Source: Planctomycetaceae bacterium
Lineage (GTDB): Bacteria; Planctomycetota; Planctomycetia; Pirellulales; Pirellulaceae
Reading direction: 5' to 3'
DNA length: 64,000 nt
Assembly: GCA_024642205.1 (NCBI GenBank)
Contig: JAHEBQ010000001.1
Coordinates: 62,001 to 126,000 of the forward strand
Below the pieces are notes generated by a model. That model was given only the letters and a program-made list of their open reading frames with translations. It was not told the origin of the DNA and did no database searches. Both the position numbers and the translations under genes were made by a program. Position 1 is the stretch's first letter. Every line of letters begins with the position of its first letter. Shown here piece after piece: positions 19,262 through 28,829 of the stretch.

Positions 19262-19585
19262 ATGAATACATACGTGATGTTAGGCAACTACTTGCCCGGC
19301 GAAGTTCGCAATGTCGCGGCGCATCGTACAGCTCAGCTGCGAGAAATTGTCTCGAAGAACGGTGGCAATGTGATATCGGCCTACGGTCTGCTGGGACGCA
19401 ACGATTTGGTTTTGGTTGTTGAACTGCCGCGTCTCGAAGATGCGATGCGCGCCGCCGTGGAATTGGGTATTCGGGTTGGTGCGTCGTTTCAAACCTCGCC
19501 TGCCTTGCCGATCGATGATTTTGACCGGCTCGTCGAAGACCTGACGACGGAAATCGAATCAGATCGCATGGAAGCCCGTGAGTAG
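19262..19585 (+). CDS. GYD domain protein
   Basis: This 107-residue soluble protein matches the small GYD family (ferredoxin-like, PII-like size): the N-terminal strand YVMLGNYLPG, a central GNVISAYGLLGRNDLVLVVELPR, and DAMRAAVELGI. Function of the family is not established; proximity to a permease gene allows a modulator role, which is speculation. Confidence 0.8.
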   Translation: MNTYVMLGNYLPGEVRNVAAHRTAQLREIVSKNGGNVISAYGLLGRNDLVLVVELPRLEDAMRAAVELGIRVGASFQTSPALPIDDFDRLVEDLTTEIESDRMEARE

Positions 19586-19669
19586 CTCAATGCGGTGATT
19601 CAGGGCTTCCGCGGAATCGTCGGTTCAAGACAGAGGCTGGCCTCCGAATGAAGTGCAGAGTGAGTGAAA

Positions 19670-20163
19670 ATGGCAGAATCTGAAACCATCGAAATGCAGG
19701 CCCCTATTCAGCGCAGCCCCCAATCTGGCCTGGAATCCCTTAACCAATTGCCGTGGGAACGGATCGTCACAGCGGGAATCGTATTTCTGGTTCTGTATAT
19801 CCTGCGGGACTTTTTTTTGTCAGCTTCGCTACGTTCCTGATTTGCTATTTCGTTCAGCGAATCGCCAGGGTGATGCTTCAACAGGTGTCCGAAGACAGAA
19901 GGACCATGGCCGCACAACGAACCACGGCTGTCGCGGTATTCGTGGTCCTGCTGGGGATTTTTGCAGGATTGCTTTTCGCGATCTTCCCCGAACGGTTCCA
20001 ACAAGCGCTGGCGGTTTTGATTCGCGCAGAAGAAACAAACATTCCAGCAGAATCAGACAAACTGCCGTACCGGACCCGTCGGCAGTATCTTGTACCACCG
20101 ACAATTTGGCGACCCTGGTTCATCGTCACTGAAGGAAGCGTTGTCCGCTCATCAATCGAGTGA
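19670..20163 (+). pseudogene. Truncated, frameshifted AI-2E-family transporter N-terminus
   Basis: ATG 19670 opens a frame (MAESETIEMQAPIQ...) that ends at TGA 19838 just after a T8 run (19811-19818). One extra T would join it to the +1 frame (VSFATFLICYFVQRIA...) that runs to 20163. The joined product, about 164 residues, resembles only the N-terminal helices of planctomycete AI-2E-type transporters (LPWERI..., ILRDFFFVSFATFLICY), including a YLVPP stretch near the end; the rest of the family (normally about 350 residues or more) is missing. Decay is the simplest reading. Slippage on the T run, or a sequencing error there, would still leave a truncated protein. Confidence 0.65.
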
Positions 20164-20251
20164 CCATCTCGGCGTTGGCTGGTGGCAGGCGTGGCCCGCG
20201 ATTCGCACGTCCGTTCTTGCTCAACAGATCAAACAGGATCATTGAAAGGCA

Positions 20252-22696
20252 TCAGGATTCGATCTCGCGCATGGAACCCGTTGCATGGAATTTGAGTTCC
20301 GGAATGGCGGCCTTCAGTACATCCTTGACATGGCCGGCCAGGACAAAATGAATGTCTTTGCGAATGCCATCGGGTAATTCATTCAAGTCGTCTTCGTTGG
20401 CTTTGGGCAGAATGATTTGCCTGATACCGGCCGCGCGTGCCGCAAGGACCTTTCCCTTGACGCCTCCGATCGGCAGGACTTCGCCGCCCAGCGTAATCTC
20501 TCCTGTCATGGCGGTGTCGCCGCGAACAGCGTTGCCAGTGTACAGTGACGTAAGCGCTGTCGCCATCGTGACTCCGGCAGATGGGCCATCCTTGGGAGTC
20601 GCTCCGGCTGGAACATGCAAATGAACACCGTTCGATTGAAAGATGGTCGGGTCAATGCCCAATTCCTCCGCATGCGACCAAACGAAGCTCTGTGCAGCCC
20701 TTGCGGATTCCTGCATCACTCCACCCAGTTGACCCGTCAGTTGCAGTCCACTGCTGTGGGGCAGCAACAGGCCTTCGACAAACAAAACTTCGCCGCCAGC
20801 TTCTGTCCACGCAAGCCCGGTTGCCGTGCCCGGTGAGAGGTTTTTCTTCATACGCTCGGGGCGGTGCACACGTTGACCCAGGAGTTCAGGCAAGTCGTCA
20901 GCCTTGATCGTGATTCTCGATGTGTCACCCTTGGCAACTCGAACGGCCGCCTTCCGGGCGACCTTTCCGAGGGCTCGTTCCAGTTGCCGGACACCAGCTT
21001 CTCGAGTGTATCCCGAAATCAACTCAGTGAGAGCTTTGCTTGAAAACTTCAACAACTCCTTGCTGATCCCACTGTTTTTTAACTGCCGAGGAATCAAATA
21101 CCGTTTTGCGATCTCGGATTTTTCTTCGTCGGTATAACCCGAAAGTTGAATGATCTCCATGCGATCAAACAATGGTCCTGGAATCGTGTCCAGTGAATTT
21201 GCGGTCGCGATGAACATCGTTTTCGACAGATCGAACGGCATATTCAAATAGTTGTCCCGGAAAGTTGCATTCTGCGATGGGTCGAGAATCTCGAGCAACG
21301 CTGCCGCCGGATCCCCGCGAAAGTCACGACCGAGCTTGTCAATCTCGTCCAACATCAACAGCGGGTTGTTGACCTCGGCTCGTCGGATTGCCTGGATGAT
21401 TCCACCCGGCATCGCTCCGATATACGTTCGACGGTGTCCACGTAACTCCGACTCATCGTGCATTCCGCCCAGGCTGATCCGCTCAAATCTGCGACCGATG
21501 GCTCGCGCAATTGATTGTCCCAGCGATGTTTTCCCAACCCCTGGCGGGCCAAAGAAACACAGGATGGGAGCATGTCCGTTTGGATTCAGCTTCATCACCG
21601 CCAAATGTTCGATGATTCGGTCTTTGATTGCCTCCAGTCCAAAATGATCCGTGTTGAGGATTTTCAATGCCTCGTCCAGGTCAATCGAATCGGACGTTGA
21701 TTTGTTCCAGGGCAATTCCAGAACAAGCTCTACGTAGCTCTTGATGATCTGGTAATCTGGCGCGGCCGGGTCAATCTGCTCGAGTCGTCTGAGTTCGCGT
21801 GCAACTTCCTCATTGACGTGACCCGGAAGTTCACTTTGCTCCAGACGCCCACGCAAAGCCGCCGCCTCCGACTCGGCGGGCGACTGTTCGCCCAGTTCCT
21901 GTTGAATGGCCCGCAGCTGTTCCCGCAGTACCATTTCTCGCTGACGCCCCGAAATCTCCGCTCGAGTCAGTTCGTCAATTTGCACCTTGACTTGCAGGAC
22001 GTCGATTTCGCGCTGGAGCATTTTCTGAATGCGCGTCAAGGCATCGACTGGTTTCGTCGTTTCAAGAAGCTGCTGCGCCTGTTCGGTATGCAATTCCAGC
22101 ATGGAAGCAATCAGGAAAACGAGATGAAATACGTCGCCCGCCGCTGCCGAGAGGACGCCATTGATCGAAAGGACGTCATCGGGGTGCGTCAGTTGCAACA
22201 TCTGACTGGCCAATTCCAATACCACACGTTTCCGGGCCTCGATATCGATCTCATCGTCAACACCGGACGTCGCCAGCGGCTCGAATTCTGCGACCAGATG
22301 GCTGTGATTCGACTCCATTGACTTGATCGTCACGCGTTCGATGCCTTGCACGATCAGCTGAATTTCGGTCCCTTCCCGCCGCATCTGTTTGATAATGACC
22401 TTGACTCCAATGGTTGCCAGTTCGGATTCGGATTCGTCAACACTTTTTTCGGTAGCGACGATCAGCGTTTTTTCGGCTGTCGACAAGGCCGATTCCGTCG
22501 CTGCAATCGTATTCGGCTGCGACGCGACGATGGGGGCAAGCACGTAGGGCAACATCACGAAGTCTCTGACAGGAATCAGCGGCAGTCGGCCTGTTTCCAG
22601 GATGGCTGTTCCCGCTGGTTCGCTGGTGCTGGACCCAGGTTCGTGGGGACCGGTCAAAGATCCGCTGGCGCTGGTCACAGATTCGCGATCAGTCAT
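20252..22696 (-). CDS. lon: ATP-dependent Lon protease
   Basis: The product is 814 residues from the ATG at 22696, preferred over 22708 because GGAGG lies 5 nt upstream of it. The N-terminal LON substrate-binding domain starts at LPLIPVRDFVMLPYV, a coiled region follows, then the AAA+ module with Walker A GPPGVGKTSLGQS and sensor regions, then the Lon protease domain with catalytic Ser in KDGPSAGVTMA and Lys in GGVKGKVLAA. Cytoplasmic protein quality control. The gene starts 8 bp inside the end of the hsp20 gene, so the pair forms a stress operon. No heat-shock operator was seen. Confidence 0.95.
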   Translation of the reverse strand: MTDRESVTSASGSLTGPHEPGSSTSEPAGTAILETGRLPLIPVRDFVMLPYVLAPIVASQPNTIAATESALSTAEKTLIVATEKSVDESESELATIGVKVIIKQMRREGTEIQLIVQGIERVTIKSMESNHSHLVAEFEPLATSGVDDEIDIEARKRVVLELASQMLQLTHPDDVLSINGVLSAAAGDVFHLVFLIASMLELHTEQAQQLLETTKPVDALTRIQKMLQREIDVLQVKVQIDELTRAEISGRQREMVLREQLRAIQQELGEQSPAESEAAALRGRLEQSELPGHVNEEVARELRRLEQIDPAAPDYQIIKSYVELVLELPWNKSTSDSIDLDEALKILNTDHFGLEAIKDRIIEHLAVMKLNPNGHAPILCFFGPPGVGKTSLGQSIARAIGRRFERISLGGMHDESELRGHRRTYIGAMPGGIIQAIRRAEVNNPLLMLDEIDKLGRDFRGDPAAALLEILDPSQNATFRDNYLNMPFDLSKTMFIATANSLDTIPGPLFDRMEIIQLSGYTDEEKSEIAKRYLIPRQLKNSGISKELLKFSSKALTELISGYTREAGVRQLERALGKVARKAAVRVAKGDTSRITIKADDLPELLGQRVHRPERMKKNLSPGTATGLAWTEAGGEVLFVEGLLLPHSSGLQLTGQLGGVMQESARAAQSFVWSHAEELGIDPTIFQSNGVHLHVPAGATPKDGPSAGVTMATALTSLYTGNAVRGDTAMTGEITLGGEVLPIGGVKGKVLAARAAGIRQIILPKANEDDLNELPDGIRKDIHFVLAGHVKDVLKAAIPELKFHATGSMREIES

Positions 22697-23075
22697 GTTT
22701 GCCTCCATCGCTTCGGCTGATTTTTTGCAAGCGAACGATCAACATGCCGTGTTCCATTTCATAGCTTGCAGATTCAGGCTCAACGGGCTCCACTAAATCG
22801 ATGACCCGTGTAAACGAGCTGTAGCAGATTTCCAATTGCTGGTGCGTCAGTCCCGATTCGACCAGGTGATCATGACGACAACCACTGACCGTCACCTGGT
22901 CTTCCGAGATTGAGATGTCTATTTCCTCAAACGACATCCCCGGCAAATCGAGTTTAATAAGCACCCCGTCTTTGTTTGTGTAAACATCCGCGGGTGGACG
23001 CCAGCATGTTTGATGAAAGTGATCTTCCACCGACTTGGCGATCGAATTCATCCATTTGGAAAGCTGTTTGGGCAT
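22689..23075 (-). CDS. Hsp20/alpha-crystallin family small heat shock protein
   Basis: The product is 128 residues from ATG 23075, with AAGGTG upstream; the longer frame to 23249 lacks a sensible start. The alpha-crystallin domain is visible: PPADVYTNKDGVLIKLDLPG, MSFEEIDISISEDQVTVSG, and the late YEMEHGMLIVRL strand. Holdase chaperone by family. It overlaps lon by 8 bp, which suggests coordinated handling of misfolded proteins. Confidence 0.9.
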   Translation of the reverse strand: MPKQLSKWMNSIAKSVEDHFHQTCWRPPADVYTNKDGVLIKLDLPGMSFEEIDISISEDQVTVSGCRHDHLVESGLTHQQLEICYSSFTRVIDLVEPVEPESASYEMEHGMLIVRLQKISRSDGGKHD

Positions 23076-23549
23076 GATGACACCTTGGTGACGATGGGAG
23101 TACGACGGGTCACGACAACGGATCAATGGCATTGTATCGTTTGTCTTACAGAAACGTAGAACGGAACCTGACACACATTCGGAAGGAAGCAAGAAAGAAT
23201 TGCTCCAACCACCGCGGTTGCGACGCCCGGCTTGTTCCCAGGTTGGCAAGGCAATTCACCCGAACAATTCCTGATCCTTTGGTGCCGAAGGCTCGCTGGC
23301 TAACGGGATACACCAGCGCGTGATTCTCCCGTTGCAGAGATTGCTATGCTTCTCAATAGATAAACACGTGTGCCTCTTAAAGATGAACAGGGACCCCTGT
23401 TGGAATCGCCCTCGCATTTGAATCGGTTTGACAATACCGGATCGGTACCAATACTGCCCCGCTTGTTTGCATTGATGCAATGAGAGCCGGTTTGGATTCT
23501 TTTCCCGCCTCGTACGATTTTTCTGTTTCTTTCTGGATTTAGATTCTCA
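23076..23549. other. 474-bp intergenic region
   Basis: Contains the expected promoter of the hsp20-lon operon toward its left end. I see no gene, clear sigma-factor site or inverted repeat in the rest. The right end borders the truncated PEP-CTERM duplicate. Confidence 0.4.
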
Positions 23550-23890
23550 ACGGTGGTTCAGGTCAATCCAAATCTTTTAACCGGGGCTGCCAACCACCTT
23601 GAAAGCTGGACACAATACGCGGCGACTTTCTCCGGGTTGAGTGGACCATCCGACGGACGTTTCGGGTTTCGTCATTTCGTTGCCGATGAGGGTTCACCCG
23701 GGACCAACTCCCACTATATCGGCGTGGATTCGGTTGAGTTTGTGACAGTACACGAGCCCGCATTGGGATTGATTCTGGCTGGATTGGGATTGGGTTCCTG
23801 CCTGATTCGTCGTCGAGTCGGCTAGATATTGCGGCCATTGCATCTGAACAGGATTCCATCGCCAGCGATCCCTTATCGCAGGCGATTTTC
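23550..23890 (+). repeat. Direct repeat copy A (partner 24829-25169)
   Basis: This block repeats 24829-25169 in the same orientation. It covers the last part of the PEP-CTERM gene and about 65 bp beyond the stop. Similarity is moderate in the mature-protein part but nearly perfect from the GCCCGCATTGGGATTG anchor sequence to the end at CGATTTTC. Confidence 0.9.
23553..23825 (+). pseudogene. Truncated duplicate of the PEP-CTERM choice-of-anchor protein
   Basis: This 90-residue frame is homologous to the last 90 residues of the intact gene at 24406-25104 and shares its anchor helix LILAGLGLGSCLIRRRVG. It lacks the signal peptide and the first two thirds, so it cannot be exported. The sorting motif reads H-E-P instead of P-E-P, from one base change. 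It is the residue of a tandem duplication or a leftover after deletion. Confidence 0.85.
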
Positions 23891-24405
23891 CTTTGGTTTT
23901 TTGACCGACGGCCAATGATGTTTCCTTGCAACTGGGCAGCCTCAATGAAATTTCATTCATTGATTTGAAATGTGCTCGGTTTCCCAACAGAAAATCTCCG
24001 CAGTCACCGGTTTTCACCGGCCCCAACTCGGTCCGCGTTTAAACGGCTTCTGAAATCCCAATTCGTGAATTGAGCCGAGTCTTGAGTTCAATTGAGTTAC
24101 GACTTTGCTCTTCATTTTTCCAAATTCCGTTGAGGTAGTCCGTTTTTTCAAGAAGAACCACACCCTGCTTCAATGCGTCGGCCAGGAATTTCTCCCAATT
24201 TGACATCTCTTCGCAATAATTCAGGGTTTTTCTGGATATACTGATTGACCAGATGTTTGCTTTGGGTAGAGTAGGCAATCTGGGAGCAAGACGATTCAAC
24301 GAGAATACTGTTTTATTGCAGGTTTCCGAACTTCGGTATCATTCTCTCGCAATTTCAGCTGCCGTTGACAAACGACTCCAAACATTCATTTATTGAGGTG
24401 AATCC
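23891..24405. other. 515-bp region between the duplicated PEP-CTERM ends
   Basis: A minus-strand frame at 24039-24299 could encode 86 residues (ends KTRLNSRIGISEAV), but it has no recognised domain and no clear start signal; I do not call it a gene. The right end carries the promoter and the strong ribosome binding site GAGGTGA for the PEP-CTERM gene at 24406. Confidence 0.35.
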
Positions 24406-25104
24406 ATGACGCGACTTTCTAGTTTGCTTTTGCTGGCACTGTTAGTTGCAATTCCTGGCCAAGCGCAGGCCGATATTATTGAAGGTTTCGACGATATCTC
24501 TACGTTGGTCGGCGATGGCTGGTCTTTTCAAAACAACAGCGACTCCGCAAATGGCGACTGGTTCGAAGGCAATGAAACGGTTTTCCCCAGCCAGGCAGGA
24601 GACCCAACGGCGTACATTGGAGTTAACTTTAATTCGACGTTTGACACGACGATCAGCAACTGGATGATCACTCCCGAAACGGCATTGAACAATGGGAATG
24701 TTTTTTCGTTTTGGACCAGAACTGTCTCTGGTAGTACATTTCCGGATCGGCTTGAACTTCGCCTAAGCACCAATGGAGCCAGCGGCGACGTTGGAACAAG
24801 TACAACCGATGTGGGTGACTTCACGACTTTGCTGGTTGAGGTTAATCCAAATCTGTTAGCCGGACCTGCCAACTATCCTGAAGACTGGACTCAATTCACG
24901 GCGACAATTTCCGGTTTGAGTGGACCGACGAGCGGACGTTTTGCGTTTCGTTACTTCGTTACCGACGCTGGACCATTGGGTGCCAACTCCAACTATATCG
25001 GCGTGGATACCGTCGAGTTTACGACAGTACCCGAGCCCGCATTGGGATTGATCCTGGCTGGATTGGGATTGGGTTCCTGCCTGATTCGTCGTCGAGTCGG
25101 CTAG
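24406..25104 (+). CDS. Choice-of-anchor J-like exported protein with PEP-CTERM sorting signal
   Basis: The 232-residue product begins with a signal peptide (MTRLSSLLLLALLVAIPGQAQA). The middle resembles a jelly-roll choice-of-anchor J / cleaved-adhesin domain (EGFDDISTLVGDGWSFQNNS, NWMITPETALNNGNVFSFW). The C-terminus is a classic PEP-CTERM tripartite signal: VPEPALG, a hydrophobic helix and RRR. It should be processed and anchored by an exosortase, which is not encoded here. Likely a surface or exopolysaccharide-associated protein. GAGGTGA lies 7 nt before the ATG. Confidence 0.85.
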   Translation: MTRLSSLLLLALLVAIPGQAQADIIEGFDDISTLVGDGWSFQNNSDSANGDWFEGNETVFPSQAGDPTAYIGVNFNSTFDTTISNWMITPETALNNGNVFSFWTRTVSGSTFPDRLELRLSTNGASGDVGTSTTDVGDFTTLLVEVNPNLLAGPANYPEDWTQFTATISGLSGPTSGRFAFRYFVTDAGPLGANSNYIGVDTVEFTTVPEPALGLILAGLGLGSCLIRRRVG

Positions 25105-25169
25105 ATATTGCGGCCATTGCATCTGAACAGAATTCCATCGCCAGCGATCCCTTATCGCAGGCGATTTTC
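24829..25169 (+). repeat. Direct repeat copy B (partner 23550-23890)
   Basis: The 3' part of the intact PEP-CTERM gene and 65 bp after its stop, duplicated upstream at 23550-23890. The region from 25170 to 25367 shows no similarity to the sequence after copy A and no gene. Confidence 0.9.
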
Positions 25170-25367
25170 ATTTGGTCGTTAGTTTATTGGATACAAACTC
25201 ATGGTGTCCAGTCGATAGGCGACCCTCAGCGACTCCTTTTCGACCCTCGCGTGAATCCTGCCAGAATCTGCTCGTATTCAAGTTGAGTGGAACGGTCGGC
25301 GATCTTCAGGAAAACACGACGGCAACAGGCTCCCGTGGTGAAGCAAACGGGTCCTTTCCAGCACCTT

Positions 25368-26969
25368 CTACATATTGGAGTCGGTAGTTTTTTCTGGCAC
25401 GTGACTCATGATCCATTCGCTGAGCGCCAGTATCGTCAGGCTTGGGTTGACACTCAGGTTAACGGGGATGATCGAACCGTCAGCGATGTAGAAATTCTCA
25501 TATCCGAACAACTGCCCGTACTTGTCAATCACGCCGTCGACCTGATCCCGGCCCATCGGGCAACCGCCGAGAATATGAGCGGTGGTGCTGAGGTTAAAAA
25601 CGACCTCTGGAATGCTCGCCGACGCGTCGCCATTCATTTTGCTTGCGAGCCGTTCGGCAACTTCATTTGCTACCGGAATGTACTTGGGAACTTTTTCCGG
25701 GGAGTCCCAGTTCGAGGTCACTCGTTTCCCAAAGGGCCAGTACCATCGGCGGCGTAGTTTCAAACTCATGTGATTGGGGAGCGATTGCATGACGAGCAAG
25801 ATCCCCGATCGCCGCGCCCAACCGATGGGATTGAGCAACCTGAGGAATGCCAATGGATGACGCAGCACTTGAGCGACGAACCGCATCCAACGCGGCCAGG
25901 GAGGTCCGCCGGGTGTCAGCACGGTGCAGAGCATCGACATGAAGTCCTGACCTGCTCCGTAGCGGCCCATTTCGACCTCGGTCTTATCATCGGGCCGAAA
26001 ACCGGCAGCAATCGCGATACCGCGGGAAAAATCGACACTCCGGTCCCGACTCGTACTACCCACGAGTGCTTCACTGTTTGTTCGTACAAAGTTCCCCAAC
26101 TGGTCTGAGATTCGCCCTAGCGAGCCATGGTCCTTGCACTTCATCAATAGCGGTACCGTTCCCATTACGCCGCCGGAAGCCACGATCCCGGCGCACTGTA
26201 GAGTCGTTCGCCGCTTGAACAACAGGTCGGTGACGCAAACTGTATCCAGTGCGTAACCCCCACCTGGCAGCTCACGGATATTGCGAATTTCGGTTTCCGG
26301 AATAATCTTCACGCCGCGCTGCTCGGCGAGAAACAGATAGTTCTTGTCCAACGTGTTCTTCGCATTGTGACGACACCCGGCCATGCAGCCACCACACAAC
26401 GTACACCCCGCGCGGTCAGGTCCCGCACCATCAAAATAAGGATCGGGCACTGTCTTTCCGGGCTCACCAAAGTAAACCGCCACCTCGGCCGGATGATATG
26501 TTTCTGCGCGCCCCATATCCTCGGCCACTTCGCGCAACATGTGATCGGTCTCTGTCTGGCAGCGGGCGGTCGTGGCGCCCATCATTCGCTGAGCCATCGC
26601 GTAGTGTGGAGCAAGATCTGCCTGCCAGTCTCCGAGCGATCGCCAACGACGATCCTGAAAGATGTCGTCCGGCGGAACGAGAAGTGTATTGGCATACACG
26701 AGACTTCCTCCGCCGACCCCGCATCCGTGCAGAATCATCGTGTCTCGCAAGAACGTAAGCGCCTGGATGCCGAAGCATCGAAACACGGGAGCCCAAAGAT
26801 ACTTGCGGAGATTCCAGTTTGTTTTTGGGAAATCCGCATTTCGCCACCGTCTACCACGCTCGACGACCGCCACAGAATATCCCTTCTCCGCGAGGCGCAG
26901 CGCTGAAACGCTTCCTCCAAAACCAGACCCAATTACAACATAGTCGAAATCGACGGAATCTGCTGGCAT
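25368..26969 (-). CDS. GMC-family FAD oxidoreductase (cholesterol-oxidase-like)
   Basis: About 533 residues from ATG 26969; a GTG at 26981 is an alternative start four codons upstream. The FAD dinucleotide-binding motif DYVVIGSGFGGSVSALRLA opens the protein, with VVERG closing the Rossmann unit. LHGCGVGGGSLVYAN and a Cys-rich CTLCGGCMAGCRHNAKNTL segment are typical of the cholesterol oxidase / GMC subgroup in environmental bacteria. The C-terminal end has AHILGGCPMG with the active-site His and FYIADGSIIPVNLSVNPS. No signal peptide. Substrate unknown: sterol-like or another alcohol. Confidence 0.88.
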   Translation of the reverse strand: MPADSVDFDYVVIGSGFGGSVSALRLAEKGYSVAVVERGRRWRNADFPKTNWNLRKYLWAPVFRCFGIQALTFLRDTMILHGCGVGGGSLVYANTLLVPPDDIFQDRRWRSLGDWQADLAPHYAMAQRMMGATTARCQTETDHMLREVAEDMGRAETYHPAEVAVYFGEPGKTVPDPYFDGAGPDRAGCTLCGGCMAGCRHNAKNTLDKNYLFLAEQRGVKIIPETEIRNIRELPGGGYALDTVCVTDLLFKRRTTLQCAGIVASGGVMGTVPLLMKCKDHGSLGRISDQLGNFVRTNSEALVGSTSRDRSVDFSRGIAIAAGFRPDDKTEVEMGRYGAGQDFMSMLCTVLTPGGPPWPRWMRFVAQVLRHPLAFLRLLNPIGWARRSGILLVMQSLPNHMSLKLRRRWYWPFGKRVTSNWDSPEKVPKYIPVANEVAERLASKMNGDASASIPEVVFNLSTTAHILGGCPMGRDQVDGVIDKYGQLFGYENFYIADGSIIPVNLSVNPSLTILALSEWIMSHVPEKTTDSNM

Positions 26970-27118
26970 GGAAGTACTCACGTTGCCTGAAGAAACGATA
27001 AGGTGATTCAGTTTTCTGCGCTCGAGCTTGTATTACCCTGACGACAACACCCAAGTCATGAGAGAATTGAATCCAGTATGACGATCCACGTTCCCTCGCG
27101 AGGACGCTGTTTGACCAA

Positions 27119-27781
27119 TCAATATATCAAATAGAATCGCGACACAGTTCCGACGTTAATTGGCAGACTTATCAGGCCATTTGTTCTGAATGCGTGCGGC
27201 CGGAACGGTTTTCCTTCCGCGCCAATCATCGTAAATACGGGCAGGAAACTGGCGACCGTCGTGAAAACCACCGTGAGCACGGGAAAGCCGACTTCGTTCG
27301 AATCGCGATACAAAACATCCAGCCTGTTTGCCAGGGTTTCGGCTTCGTCAAGTCGACTCAAAACAATTTTGCACAGTACGATCCCCAAATCGACCATCGT
27401 GCCGAAAGCAATGGCGATGCCGGAAGGCGCAACGATATTGGCTTTGACTCCAAGGACTTTCATTGCCATGAAGCACATCTTCACGGCGACCGGCAGTTTT
27501 CGACTGATCAGTATCGAACTGCGAAAATCTCATACAGAGACAATGATCACGAAAATCGTAACGGGAATCTCTTCCGGCTGCGCGGTATCAAATGTGCACA
27601 GCGATTCATAAATCCGTCCGGTACAGTTGTAGAATTCGACGGCTTTCACCTGACTCAAATTGTCCCAGTCAGGCCCAAGTGTGATGTTCGCGACGTTTTT
27701 GATCGTGACCGGCACATCGTCCCTGAATCTCAGAACGACTTTCTCAATTTCCGACAGGGTTTTAAAAAAATACCAGAACAC
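27119..27781 (-). pseudogene. Decayed CusA/CzcA-type RND pump
   Basis: Two minus-strand pieces preserve pump segments in order. Upstream: VPVTIKNVANITLGPDWDN (27530-27781), like the porter-domain VKNVA/LANVQTGP region. Downstream: MKVLGVKANIVAPSGIAIAFGTMVDLGIVLCK and VLTVVFTTVASFLPVFTMIGAEGK (27119-27484), like helix 4-6 of the intact pump at 37448-41068. The frames are broken, most of the roughly 1000-residue family length is missing, and the conserved Asn of the helix-4 motif (ILEN) has become Lys. This is a remnant, not a functional pump. Confidence 0.85.
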
Positions 27782-27784
27782 GGA

Positions 27785-28200
27785 TCACGTACTCATCGGA
27801 GTCGTGGTTGCTTTGGTGGCTGTGTGGATTGAACCACCACCGTGAGCGTGACCACCACGGCCAGCACTGCCCTCGGGTGTTATCATGCTCGGCTTGGCTT
27901 GAATCTGAAGAGCACTGTCGATTTTGAAGTTGCCATTTTTGACCATCATTTTGCTGTCGCACGACCCGTTCATGACCAGTTAATCTGCACCTGCCCGAGG
28001 CCCCAACAATACTTCGCGGTCTTCATACGTCGGTTCCTTCGCCCCTGCGATTTCCACGTCGACGTTGGCCCAGCCATGTGATAGGCCGATTGTCCTTTTT
28101 CCAGGTTACGGCCGGTCGATTACGCCATACCACGATTTCGCGGGTTTTGCCGCAACATTCAGACGGACGGCCGGTTTTGATGCCTGAACCAGCCGGTTTC
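27785..28200 (-). pseudogene. Remnant of an RND periplasmic adaptor (CusB-like)
   Basis: The minus-strand stretch around 27785-27973 reads SKMMVKNGNFKIDSALQIQAKPSM followed by a His/Gly-rich tail (GRGGHAHGGG), resembling the C-terminal part of CusB-like adaptors. Sequence to about 28200 is disrupted but may belong to the same remnant; its right limit is a guess. It precedes the decayed cusA, as expected for an old cusBA operon. Confidence 0.6.
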
Positions 28201-28829
28201 TTCGTTGTCTTGGTCCTAAATAAAGAACCGTGAGTGATCGTAACGCTTGCATCCGGTTTGAGTGCATTTGCAACACGGCATGTTCAAAACCTGGATGCCT
28301 GCGACCTCTATCGGGGCGCCAGACCCTTGCTGGCGATTGGTCGATAGCCGACCTGAATTATCGCGTTGAGTCGATTCCTTGGGCTGCTACGGATCCGCCG
28401 TTTCTTCTCGGAAAAACGGGCATTAGATGGCGATTCAGCTCGGAAGTCCCGTTCGAATCTCCGAATTCGCGAGATTGTGAAGCAAACCGGTAAAACAAGT
28501 TCTCTTCCGGAACTGGTCATCAATTGAACAGGTTGTTCGGTTTCGAACCAGCGTTCCGCTAATTCATTCATTTTTCTCTCATCGAGAAGAAATGGCATTT
28601 GATTTGCGTCAAAACTGAGAGGACTTTCAAAGCCGGTAGTTCAGGGATCTATGAGCGAAAGTTCCAGAACTGTCAGCAAAATGCCCAATTCCGTGACGTT
28701 GGCCCGGATGATCAGCCACGGCTTAGGTCTTGAAATGCCTCGATTTTTCACTCGACAACTGCCAGTGTCCGACCACTCGCGACTGCGAAACAAGCTGGTC
28801 GGCCGCTTTGAGTCTTAAAGGAACACGAG
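28201..28829. other. Region between the pump remnant and the copper ATPase gene
   Basis: A minus-strand frame at 28308-28598 (96 residues, MNELAERWFETEQP...) has no recognised domain. The right side must contain the promoter of the ATPase gene; AAAGGAAC just before 28830 is its likely ribosome binding site. No metal-responsive operator such as a CueR or CsoR site was recognised. Confidence 0.35.

Noticed and set aside
19838..19840. TGA in the AI-2E remnant as another Sec codon
   Set aside because: The frame after this TGA does not continue the family; the +1 frame does, so it is a frameshift and not a Sec site.
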